This document shows, piece after piece, positions 21,351-31,902 of a stretch of DNA of 64,000 bases. The translations under genes and the position numbers were made by a program. Under the pieces are notes generated by a model, which saw nothing but the letters and a program-made list of their open reading frames with translations, was not told where the DNA came from and did no database searches. Within the stretch, counting starts at the first letter, position 1. Each line of letters starts with the position of its first letter. The stretch covers positions 369,981 through 433,980 of the forward strand of contig NMRA01000146.1 in the NCBI GenBank assembly GCA_002633005.1, in the 5' to 3' direction. This DNA comes from Phoronis australis. Its lineage: Eukaryota > Phoronida > Phoronidae.

Positions 21351-24183
21351 TCTAATTGCAACAACACTAAGTGCCCCGGTAAATCCTTAATCTAGTGGTT
21401 TGCGCGATGAAAATTTTGGCGGGTGCTATTTTGTGGTACGTACGATAGATACTAAGTAATACACTTTCATTGCATGGTCGTACTTCCCAGCCTGTGTGCC
21501 CTTTGATTCGTTTACCGTTTAGTGCTGTGACTGGTAGTCTAGATGACAGCGAAAAATATTCAAATGACTGTGATTAGCATTGTCTTGCTCACCTTTTGTC
21601 TCCAAAAATCTGCCAATAATGACAATAAGCAGACAAAATCGACCGCAAAACAGGCCACCGATGACGGCAAAATGCACATTCATAACTTTGAAATTCTTTA
21701 TATGACGGAGTTAAATACTTATATCATAGCGGCAAATCACGTTACGCGTGTATACTTCGTGCATTTTCTGAAGCGCCATCCATCTTGACTTGAAAAAGAG
21801 ACATATGTACTCTAGTCTGGTCTTCCATCACCATGCAAATTATACACGTAACGTATCCGTAATAAGTATTCGCACTATACACCAGGGTAATTAAAAGGTC
21901 AGAAACTCTGTGAAACATTTTGTTTACTATAATTTGACTTGCAGGTAAAGACAAATGATGGAAAACGGTGCGTGGGCGTGATCCAATTCACCTAGAAAAT
22001 CCTATCAGATAACTAAAAAATCCTAAGCTGATGACGCCAATTTCTTATTCATGAACCCAATTCAAATAACATCTGCAGTCATTTTAATTGTGCACGGATA
22101 TGACATGTCGGCTGGATGTTTCATTGCAGGGGCAGTTGAATTGAGGTAATTTGCCTACGACACGGGATTAAATGGCACGCTAGACGTACACTTAAACTGC
22201 ACGCTGTGTTGTGCCCTTTTTAAAAGTGGCTTTTTCGAGCAGAAATCTTCTATAATTTCGGAATGCAATGAAGTGTGAAGAATAAAGGATAGGTTAAAAG
22301 ACAACAGCAAATGCGTGAGCATTTTCTCGAAAGCTCGAGCTAGATATAGCAGAATATCGAAAGAGGCAAGCGTTATACTGCAGAACTACTCGTAATATGA
22401 GTTGCAGCACATTGAATCTTGGAGTCGCCAGGTTTTGGATCTCTCAGGACTTTCTTGACTAGTTTGCGTGTTTATCAAGTTATCTACAAAACCGAAACGT
22501 TTGTCTTCTTCTGACAGTAGGAAGCCTAGAGATTGATATCGGTTTGTGACCCATCATCAATCTGACAGTATCTGGCGGGTCACGTCAACATGCCAGTCAA
22601 GTAAAATCCAACAAAAAAGGTACACTGATTGCAAATCAACGATAACAATTGGCCTAACGACAGAATGAATGTTGGTACCTGGCGCCGTTACATATTATAT
22701 AAGGAATATCAGCGGCCAGTACCTCGGCCGACGAAGGGTCCTCGTGCAGCCGAACGGACTCGAAAGCTAAAGGTCCGCAAACAAAAACAGATCGCCGATA
22801 TGTAACGATATCAATACCGTTACAAAATTTTATGTGATATAAATGTTCAATACTTGGGGCTTGTTCCAACAAAAGTGACTCAGCTAAGACAAATCTTATA
22901 TTTTGCATGCTATGAACATTCCCATTAAATAAGATTGGTTCTAACCCCAGTGGTTAAGGTAAACGGTGGGGTATGGAAAATTGAACTAGACCGTATTTAT
23001 CCACCTTGGCTGAGTCGCGCTCGGCTCACAATCAAAGGGAAGCCGCCAAGCTGCTCTAGTCATCGAGTCACGAGCGAGGATAGTTGGCTTCGCTCATGCG
23101 GCTATGATCAACTGGTTACAATCTAGCTAGCAGACTGTACTTTTTATGGAGAGAGTTTTACGTAGTTTTTACTGTAATATTTGAAAAGAGGAGCGAAAAC
23201 AAATATCAGTAACGCACATTTGGACTTAATCGCAATTAATCTGGACTCCACATGAACTTTAAAAATTGTAAAACATCAGGAAGATTTCAGGTAATTTGTT
23301 GAGTCGAAACTATATTTTTATTCAAGAGTACAAGTTTTCCTATTGACAATCGCGATTCAGCGACGCATCAGTCGGCAAGTTTTCGCCCTGTGATGAGCAC
23401 AATTTTTTGAAAAAGTATCGTAATTTAACAACGGAAGTTGATAGCAATGCACCACAATTTTGTAGAAAGGCAGTCATAGGCTACAAATACGTCACAGAGC
23501 GTAAATTTGATGAATCCTAGCTTCCGATTTTACCCGTTTGGGTAACCGGGTTTCAACTGCCGTAGGCTCACTACAATAAGCGTCCCCTCCCCGTGAAATG
23601 AATTTTTCTAAGTGTTTGTTTGAGCCAATACAGTATACAGCTTTTCACCAAGGCTAGGTGATGCAAGACATTATTCTTTGTTGCATTATAGTAACTGGTC
23701 TTGGCTAATTATCATTTTATGGCCTGGTCATCCATTCAGCCAAAAGTAGTTCCAGAGGTGGCTTATCAGCCAATTATTCACGCATGCTGACTCACAATAG
23801 AAGCCTGATAAGAGTGAAGGTGGATAAATGCGGTGTTCCTACAGTTTCTTGTTTTGGTGGATGTGTTCACGACATGTGTAAATTTTGGAATAAAGGTTAC
23901 ATTTGTCTCAAAGCCAATTCAAAAAATAGATCATAAGTTTTAAAAAAGTGTTTGACATAAGTTTTGTCTTAATTTTGATTTCACCAAATGTGGATGTTTC
24001 AAAGTGTGGGGGTTAAGACAAATCTTAAACTTAATTAAAAAATTAATTTAAGTCAGGTTCTTGGAACATGTCCATGTTCTGCAGGCTGTTATACATGTAC
24101 ATGTTGTTAGTTCTCTACAGGATTCTGGAATTGGTGGCAGCGTCATCGACAAAGGTATTATGTGCTGTTCTACAAATATCCAT
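21350..24183. other. Intergenic, no feature seen
   Basis: No exon with domain or consistent splice borders. The minus frame at 22654-22908 is open but has no recognisable domain. Confidence 0.5.
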
Positions 24184-24618
24184 CAATAATGAGCGATGTT
24201 TGGGAGTTCCTGAATGCTGCTGTCTACCTGTCTCCAAACAGCTGCGTGGTAGTTATCTCGTTGCATGTGCCATTGAATAGCGTCAGACGGCGGCGGCAAA
24301 GACTCATGGGAGACACCTTTGCCAAATAAGGTCATACGAGCTTTTTTCGCAGACAGCTTGATTGCCCACAACTTAAATATGGCACACAAACTCTTCAGCT
24401 TGAGATGCCTCCTGTGGTGTAAGGATTTTCCTCCCAAAGAGCTTGGTGTTCCATAAACGCGTCCCAGGTGGTCTTTTTCCGTGTTCGTGAAGCTGGGAAA
24501 CTGCATTACAACCTATCATTGCATGAAACGCTGGTAGGCTCGCAACCACGGGACTGGAGAAGTGGTGTAAGATGGCGGAGTGTTGACCGGGGTGATAACT
24601 GTCCCAGACCAGGAACAT
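24183..24618 (-). pseudogene. Fragment of multicopy invertebrate protein family X (C-terminal part)
   Basis: Two overlapping minus frames separated by a frameshift read VVASLPAFHAMIGCNAVSQL with a downstream HGKRPPG, then LPPPSDAIQWHMQRDNYHAA followed by VWRQ. The LPxFHAxTGCD motif and the PP-x-x-x-A-x-x-x-H-x-x-R-A-x-x-Q-A-x-x-W motif are, from memory, hallmarks of a large uncharacterised family found in many cnidarian, mollusc and lower-deuterostome genomes, probably spread by mobile elements. The copy is short and shifted, so it is dead. Function unknown. An N-terminal type fragment of what seems the same family lies at 36242-37100 on the same strand. Confidence 0.5.
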
Positions 24619-24639
24619 GTGGCGTGAATGTACTGACGA

Positions 24640-26317
24640 ACATGAATTTGTGTATGTCCGCAGTGGTTTGCCATTTTTACGATCCTAATACATGTAACTG
24701 TGACAAGAAGTTATAAACCCTAGTAATTGCCAAGGAGAACTCCCCCTGAAGTAGGCTTCATTGTTGTTGCTATAATTGCCTCACAGGTCCTGCTTTTTCG
24801 TATTTTATTATTTAAACAGCAACACGTAGTTCGCTTGGAAGTGTTTGGAAGGTAGGTATTTCGTCGCTCGTTTAATGTAATCATGAAACATTCCATGTAT
24901 GGACTCTCAGACCCATTTGCCAGAATGCCAGTGATTGAGAAATGAATGAGGTCTTGGTTACTAAAGCACTCGAGGTTTTTGTTTTGTCTTTTGTGAAATG
25001 CCATTAGCTTGTAAACTTATCTCTAATTTCAATATGACCGATGGTGGCCATCTTCGCCTTGAGGGTTATGCCTGCAAAATCCAGCCTGACATACATTTTT
25101 TTGGATCAGCACCCTAAAATTAGTTAAAATCAATCACCAGATCTACATTATCCCCAAATGCCCTCGACATTCATTTTTTACCAAACTGGAACCTGACAAC
25201 TAGACTTTTTAACCCTAGAATTCATGTGGGAACAGTTATCTAAACAGATCGATTAGCCTTATACAATAATCGAGTAAAGTCGTATTCGGTTCCGGAATTT
25301 TGACTGGTTTCTTATAGGACAAGTTACAGGATCGCCTATAGAAGCAAAGGGAGATTAGGCTGTTGTCAGGGATACACAGACAACGGTTCTTCGTTTTGCG
25401 TTCGTAAGTTTTGGTTTTGTTCCTGCATAATTCGAAGCAATAGTTGTTATTCTCCGTATGACGTCATGGGATGCCTTACTGAAAATGTTAATACCGCTAA
25501 CGCTTCAGATTTTCCACCAAGACCTACCCTCGTCTTTACTGGCAGGGGCTTGACTGTAATAAAAGGTTTCCTCGGGCGTAAAAAGGTGCAAACGTAGTTC
25601 ATGATCCAAACTAACATCATATTTCTGTCTTATTATGGTTGGTTGAGATCTCGTGCGTGATACCACAATGAAAGTGGTATCCCAAGTTCACCCAAAGAAT
25701 CTCAACAACATACTAGCAAGCTGTCATGTAAGTGAGGAGTAGTACTATACGAATTAGTTGCGTATCGAAAAAAAAAGTTTCCACCTAATTTTGCTCACGT
25801 TTGAACGTTTATGACAGTGACTGCGCTAAGACCAATTGTCAGGAAATCAATGTGCCTCATCTGTTGACGGGACTGCATAAACAACTGAATTTATCTAAAT
25901 AGGTTTTGAACTCCAAAATCGTTGCATAAGTTTGTCTTATGTGCACAGTATAACTTCGAACGGAAAGCGAGGAATACTGTACAGAGTGAGAGTGAGTTTG
26001 AGAAAAAATGGAAAACAACTGATTACGCAGACATAACTGAGGAAAACGAAACTTGAAGCGGGCCATGCTGTCGAAAACAGACTATGGGACAGTTAAAGCA
26101 GTTACCGATTTTAAAATGATGATCGATTTTCATTAAATAAAATGATCAATTATACTTGATTATTGCTAGCCTAGTATGTACTGGGAGGGACTTTGACTTA
26201 GCAGCGCGATTCGCCCAACATTGTTTATTAACAACCCAGGGTACGTAAATAACCTCAATTCATGCATTTGTTGTCGGTAGCGTGAAACAGTCCCAAATAG
26301 GAGCTCAGTTAATGTTC
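24640..26317. other. Intergenic, no feature seen
   Basis: No domain-bearing exon, repeat border or RNA gene was recognised. Confidence 0.45.
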
Positions 26318-26552
26318 CATGTGGGCCCATTGCACTGATCACCTGGAAATATTTTTATGCTTTATTAACATATGCTTAAAACGGAGCTGAGGAGCTAGAA
26401 ACCTGGCTCAAGAGTTTAGCAGTGTGACCTGTTGGGACACACCACTAAACCCTTGAGCCAGGTTTCTTGCTCCTCAGCTCCGTTTTAACCATATATGTAT
26501 ATTAATAAAGCATAAAAATATTTCCAGGTGATCAGTGCAATGGGCCCACATG
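26318..26552. repeat. Long near-perfect palindrome (hairpin)
   Basis: Arms 26318-26426 and 26438-26552 are reverse complements apart from a few substitutions and a small indel; the loop is about 11 nt (ACCTGTTGGGA). The outer ends are CATGTGGGCCCATTGCACTG and its complement. There is no open frame. It could be a hairpin MITE, a recent inverted duplication, or a hairpin RNA source. Confidence 0.85.
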
Positions 26553-26553
26553 C

Positions 26554-26590
26554 AAGGCCTGCGCACGTCTGATACAACGTGTATCAGACC
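26554..26590. repeat. Short dispersed repeat with internal palindrome
   Basis: AAGGCCTGCGCACGTCTGAT followed by ACAACGTGTATCAGAC. GTCTGATACA and TGTATCAGAC form a small palindrome. A related copy is at 27905-27945. Confidence 0.55.
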
Positions 26591-26599
26591 GCCTGCAAT

Positions 26600-27735
26600 T
26601 ATTCTTTTTAAAGTTTCATCTTTTCACCGCAGTTGTAGATTTTTAAAAAAGCATATGAAACTTTCTTATACCTCCCTAAGACAAATTCCAGCTATGATAC
26701 ACTTCGAAGGTTACAATACCTCAACGTTGATTTCTAGAAATGTTTGAAAGTAATACGACCTTTTCATTCGAAGTTACTGTTCGGAGAGTCATTTCCAATT
26801 TATTTTCATTTGAATATACATGTAGTCGTTGTTTTTAGAAACAATTTCAGAATATTGTTAGAAAATCTCATGAGCAAATGAAGAGCCCGTTATCAAGATA
26901 AAGGGACAGCAAACACTAATGTGAATATGCACAGAAACACAGATTTAGCGAACAGATTCACATTTATGCACAGAGAAGTATTTACAACAGCTGCGACAAT
27001 TCCTTAGATCGAAGTATAATCAGCATAATAAACTTAACGGCAGTCAATGTGATGTCTGCCATAACAAAAAAATCTTTGTAGTTGACCAAATATGTGGTAA
27101 ACTAATAATTGCGTGTATGTAAAACATAGAATTATGCATGTAGACATGATGTAAAATAAAATATGGCATTTTGTGCTAGATGAATACGTGTGTTTTTATT
27201 AAAAGGATACAAAACCCTCGTTCTGTCACTGCTAATGTACCGTTGGCATCTCATTTGAATGATGAAAACAGATTGATTTAGATTAAAAAAATGCTCACTG
27301 CGAATAGATGTTATGGTTCTTGGTGAGCGGTCTCCCTTGCACTTGTCGTATAACTCGTCTAAAGTGCGCCAGGGAACAGTTGCCGATATGGCAAACTTTG
27401 TCAGGAGTTTTTAAAATTTGGTCCAAACATTTGAAGTTTGGCAGAGATACAAAGCAGTATTCTGATTTATAAAGCTTGATGGGAACATTGTTTTTAATGT
27501 CTGTGAATGAGACCAAACTTGGCTTATGATCTTTTTAAACGCTCGCAAGAAGATGCATTCGCATCAAATAACGACATCAACAACGTATCGAAATTGATAG
27601 ACTTGTTCAAAATGGACTTCTCCGAGCACTGCTATTGTTTTTGCAATTTTCTTTCATATTCATTTTGAACAACTTTTGCTTTTTAAACTACCCACAGAGT
27701 AATTTTCTGTTGCACCTCGGTACGAACTCAAGATG
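26600..27735. other. Intergenic, no feature seen
   Basis: AT-rich; nothing was supported. Confidence 0.4.
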
Positions 27736-27737
27736 GG

Positions 27738-27802
27738 CAAACGTGGTCAAGTTATTAGAGTGTACGCCTCCTTTTCTGAAGGTAGTCGGTTTTAAATCCC
27801 AT
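27738..27802 (+). repeat. Possible eroded tRNA-derived SINE head
   Basis: GTGGTCAAGTTATTAGAGTG resembles an A box and GGTTTTAAATCCC a worn B box at roughly tRNA spacing. Confidence 0.3.
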
Positions 27803-27904
27803 TGGACCCCATTTTTAGACCCCTGAATCAGATATCTAACTCCTAAAATCAGTGCTAATTTTTTATGACTTAAGTGGACGGTAAAATGATTTCAATAGCA
27901 TTGT

Positions 27905-27945
27905 AAGGCTTGCGCACGTCTGATTCAACGTATATGAGACTACCT
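27905..27945. repeat. Second copy of short dispersed repeat
   Basis: AAGGCTTGCGCACGTCTGAT followed by TCAACGTATATGAGAC, matching 26554-26590. Confidence 0.55.
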
Positions 27946-27949
27946 GAAC

Positions 27950-29080
27950 TATTTTTACTATGTACTCAAGATAGAAGGGTCTGTTTTAGTTTACGCAAGG
28001 ATGTGTCGAGTCCTAGCTGGCACTTAATGACCCTTAGCTGGAGTAAGTTTTTTGTATAAACAACAATATCCAATGCACTTACAGAGAACTAGACACATAT
28101 CTTGAGTTCACATTGTGTATAAGAAGTAGACAACGGGTCCTGGATTTCGTGTCTCTCTTTGAATATTTATTCGCCACCTTACTGTAGGCTTCAGCTATTT
28201 AAAACAAAATTATTTTCTGCATCCCCTCACATCCTGCATAAGTTGGAGTAAACTTTTAATGAAGGCGGGTAGCTACCTTGAAATCCTGCATACATAGTGC
28301 TCAACGTTTGTAATACCGGTAGATACATGTATAATAAGTTAAAATGTCACTAATAAGTGACACAATACCACAACTAAGGCAGGGAGAGGCCGTTTGAATT
28401 TCTCACGACTTATGTGATATATTGTAGCGGAATGGCTGAAACAAAAAGATCTTGACCTGGTCGTCACTTGTCAATACAAACACAATTTAGACAGTGTGAT
28501 TGAGAACCTTCGCAAGGTCGTCAGCAAGAATTTCAAGACTTTTTGACATTAAAAAAGAGAATTGAAATATTCGTTTGTGAAATTGAGGAGTAACGCTTCA
28601 ACTGATTGTGAAAATGAAAATCGATTTATTACTTGTACAGTTGCAGGCGTAGTCATACTTTCAATTTCGATGAATTGAACAGATAATACGATGGTCCAAA
28701 CCGCACGAAGGTCATCAATTTTAAGACATGGTATATTCAAGGGATTGACAGTTGAGATAAAGTGCACAGGCGCGTATGCAAAATACCTTATCATTTGTCA
28801 ACAGGGCATTACTTCGGATTTAGTCGCGTAGGGTTACATGTACGTGTGCGCCTAATCGGTAGGTGTATTCAAATACCACCTTTTGCTGCCTGTGTGCCTG
28901 TCCTGTTGACGGCAAACTCCGCCCCAAACACCATTATTAAGATTCAATATAACTATTTCTCAAGGGCTTAATGGCGTAGTTCTGGCTACCATTGTTAATT
29001 TACTACGTTTACCCTGCAGTCGATCGCAAACTATCTGAGGTGGCGTTTCTGATTGTATCGCTTGACTTGCACTCATTTTT
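27950..29080. other. Upstream region of gene B, no exon recognised
   Basis: The signal-peptide exon and promoter expected for gene B should lie in or before this stretch. No confident exon was identified. Confidence 0.4.
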
Positions 29081-29083
29081 CAG

Positions 29084-29269
29084 TCATGACATGCACAGTT
29101 CCAACACCGGAGTCAAGCACCAGAAACACAGAGAACACCACAGTCAACGTGAACACAACTTTACATTTCACATGTGATACTGGAAGCGAGCTGCCCACTC
29201 ACGACACCACGGTTACAGCTACATGTGTCGAGCAGGAAATATGGTCAAAATCTGTCAGCAACTGCACAG
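29084..29269 (+). CDS. Gene B: CCP/sushi exon 1
   Basis: A 186-nt exon, phase 1-1, after CATTTTTCAG and before GTTAGT. It encodes one CCP (sushi) module of 62 residues with the four expected cysteines in MTCTVP, HFTCDTG, TATCVEQ and SNCT, and the conserved tryptophan in EIWSKS. CCP modules mediate protein binding in complement regulators, adhesion molecules and receptors. It joins in frame to the next sushi exon of identical length. Multiple N-x-T sites (NTT, NTT) suggest glycosylation. Confidence 0.85.
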
Positions 29270-29639
29270 GTTAGTGCTCTTGTGCATTCACGGTCGACTA
29301 GAGCAAAGTCAGTGCTGCTATTTGTCGTAAATGTTTACCAAAATAACGCTGGGATTTAGTGACGACATGATGAAATACTCCTTGTCACAATATGACGATA
29401 GAGCAGTTGATGGATAGCGTTCTGTACTTACATGTGACGGTTTATGTAGTGGGGTTTACTTCTTCGCAAGCTATGTGCCGCTGTATCGCCTCTGCTGAAC
29501 GGAGAGATAATTAACCGAATCATTCGTAAAACCTCCAATGCCTCAAACAGTCATTTGATAGAGAGAATGTGTTTCATCTTTTTAAAACCATATAACGCTA
29601 CCTAGAACTCAAGCGCGAAAAGCAAGATATCTCCAAACT

Positions 29640-29919
29640 TAAGCCGCTGATTATGGTTGTATTTTGTTCTGATGTGTAGGTAGGACATCTCCAAGCGCAA
29701 TTGGATTTTAGAGTAACCTTAGGCTTATTTTCAAGGTCACAGCCAGAAAATAAAGTTTTTAGCTAAGGTTGCTGCTTGCTCGATACCTCAAAAATGAAGC
29801 TGTAGTTTTTATTTTTATTTGTATTTTGTTCCAACCTGTAGGTGAAACATTTCCAGATACCAGTTGATTTTGGTGACGTTGACATTAGTTTCAATGTCAC
29901 TGTGAAAGAGTCTAGTTGT

Positions 29920-29969
<50 letters not shown>

Positions 29970-30130
29970 TATAGTATGTTCAGAAAGAAGCAGCAGATTT
30001 TGTTCATATTTTGCTCCAAAATGTAGAAGGAACATATCCAGGTGACCTTGTTATACTTTTTAATGTCACAGCGAGAAAAATCAAAATTTTACTTGGAAAA
30101 TGCTTGGGCGATACTTCAAGAAGGAGGCTT
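29640..30130 (+). repeat. Diverged tandem repeats in the gene B intron
   Basis: Three units begin with variants of TATTTTGTTCCAACCTGTAG followed by GTGAAACATTTCCAG, with AAGGTCACAGCCAGAAAA-type and GATACCTCAA-type phrases after them. Unit length is about 150-190 bp. A TA run interrupts the second unit. Confidence 0.6.
29923..29967. repeat. Microsatellite (TA)n
   Basis: Uninterrupted TA run of about 45 bp within the gene B intron. Confidence 0.95.
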
Positions 30131-30318
30131 TTCAGTTTTTTTCACATTATCCACCGAGGTGTAAAGAGAATAAGGAAATTTGCATAAATTTAATGGTTTG
30201 GTCATAAAACTTTTCGATTTCATCACCACATCAAGGTACAAGCTAGCGGTGTTCATCGTGCCATGACGGGGGGGGGGCAATTTAGTCACTCTGTGACAAA
30301 TGCTTATTCTCCTTTCAG

Positions 30319-30504
30319 TCACCAAGTGCACCGTCCCTACAGTTCACAATGCTGCTGTTAATGTATCATCGCTTACGGTACCTTACGGGACTTCAGTAAC
30401 TTTCACGTGTCAACGGAAATTCCAGTTTTCAGACAAATCTAGGGAACGAACGATATCTTGCGACGGCCACGAAAAGTGGAGTGAGCAACTACCTGCTTGT
30501 GAAG
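30319..30504 (+). CDS. Gene B: CCP/sushi exon 2
   Basis: A second 186-nt CCP exon, phase 1-1, after CTCCTTTCAG and before GTCAGT. Cysteines lie in TKCTVP, TFTCQRK, TISCDGH and PACEG, with the tryptophan in EKWSEQ. The TVPYGTSVTFTCQ stretch matches the central strand of the fold. Its length equals that of exon 1, in keeping with tandem exon duplication followed by divergence. It splices in frame either to the 45-nt exon at 30934 or directly to the transmembrane exon at 31513, both phase 1. Confidence 0.85.
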
Positions 30505-30933
30505 GTCAGTTGCTGATTAGAAGTTCATATGAAAATTCCAGATCCTCTGTTTTATGTACTGTTCTCCAATTCGTTGTTAGAAATTGTTTTCAAAATGTTT
30601 TTGCACGAGAGGTTTTCAAAGATAAGACTTTTAATATTTTCGTGAAAAAATCAAGAGTTTCATAAACGAAAGCTAGGCTACATGTAAATGATTATTTTGA
30701 GATCTGTATCAGATTCTTTGAGATTTTTTTAGCGTTAATATCTAATGAAATTTGGTCGGGATATTGATACCTTTGCTATCGATGCGTCTTACCCTTTAGC
30801 TGAATTTTATCAAAAATACCTGGTTACGCCACTCAAGTAACGACAGGTTGGTGAAAAGAGAAAATCAATATTTAGCAAGATGTCGGTGTTCTAAAACGTA
30901 CATGTATGTATACTTTCACTCATTTATCTGTAG

Positions 30934-30978
30934 ATGTCGAGCAGGAAATGTGGTCGAAGGGTGTCAACGACTGTACAG
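30934..30978 (+). CDS. Gene B: 45-nt partial sushi exon (possible micro-exon or relic)
   Basis: Between TTTATCTGTAG and GTTAGT lies a 45-nt phase 1-1 unit reading VEQEMWSKGVNDCT, almost the same as the last part of sushi exon 1 (VEQEIWSKSVSNCT). The first three cysteines of the module are missing. Either it is the relic of a third sushi exon whose front was lost and an acceptor arose by chance, or it is a genuine micro-exon extending the juxtamembrane stem. The open frame and intact splice signals keep both options open. Confidence 0.45.
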
Positions 30979-31512
30979 GTTAGTTAGTTTGCGCAGTCCC
31001 TGAAAATATCAAACGACAGCATCATCCGACATCATTACTTATCACAGTTTCACAGTCTTCCACATTCTTGTGAAAGCCGATGTCTGACAAAGCTGTATGT
31101 GTCATATATTTCATCAATGAATAGATGGCGATAAAGTATTTCATGAGATTTAGAAACGTTTTTAAAGTATTTTTCTGCCATTATGACGTCAAATCACAAC
31201 TATTGAAGAAAATGACAGATGTCATAAAATATCAGCAAACAAAGGAATCAGTCACGCTGAAAAAGCACAACTCTTTTTGATAAATTCGGTGATGTATATT
31301 TGTCACCACCCCAGCTTAATAAGCTGTCGTCGTCACTTTTTGTCGCGAACTTTTCAGCACGTTCTCCTTCGACACCCCGTATATATGATGACAAAATCAC
31401 TGTTGCTTTTGTTGTCAGTTCCCTACGTCTTGTCTAGAACGAGTAAGGTAATCCAAAACATTTTGTAGGAAATGGGATCATTAAGTCCGTATCACATTTT
31501 CTTCTTTTTCAG

Positions 31513-31796
31513 AAACCTCTCGGACATTGACCAGCGGAGGACAGGCTCAAAACACTTCATTGGGGATTGCTATAGCATTTTTCTCCACGGCTGTTCTCGT
31601 TTATTGCAAAGGAATCTTAAACAATGACAAACATCTACTTTTAAAAAGATTTCATTTGAAATATGACATGAATTTTTCATTTATGAATATCCGCTTAGAT
31701 CGACTTATATCTTTTGAGTTACTTATAGCACGTCAGGCAAACGTAATTGACCTTTGGCAGCTTCCTTTATCAGTCAAGCAGCTAAAATCAATTTAG
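31513..31796 (+). CDS. Gene B: transmembrane and tail exon (3' end uncertain)
   Basis: After CTTCTTTTTCAG the phase-1 frame reads TSRTLTSGGQAQNTSLGIAI then AFFSTAVLVYCKGIL, a short stem followed by one hydrophobic helix of about 20 residues and a basic stop-transfer. This makes gene B a type I membrane protein with sushi modules outside. The frame runs on to a stop at 31796, but the part after the helix is AT-rich and unlike normal coding sequence. A donor shortly after the helix, leading to exons not seen here, is possible. Whether the tail is real is uncertain. Confidence 0.55.
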
Positions 31797-31902
31797 TTTT
31801 GACGTGCTAAAATACAGTTATAGTTCAACAATTTTTTGGCGAACTCGGATTTCGTTTTTGTTTGTTCTATATATTTCCAGAATCATAATTCCTTGAAGAT
31901 CT

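Noticed and set aside
22654-22908. Minus frame of 84 residues
   Set aside because: Open but without domain or splice context; nothing nearby supports a gene.
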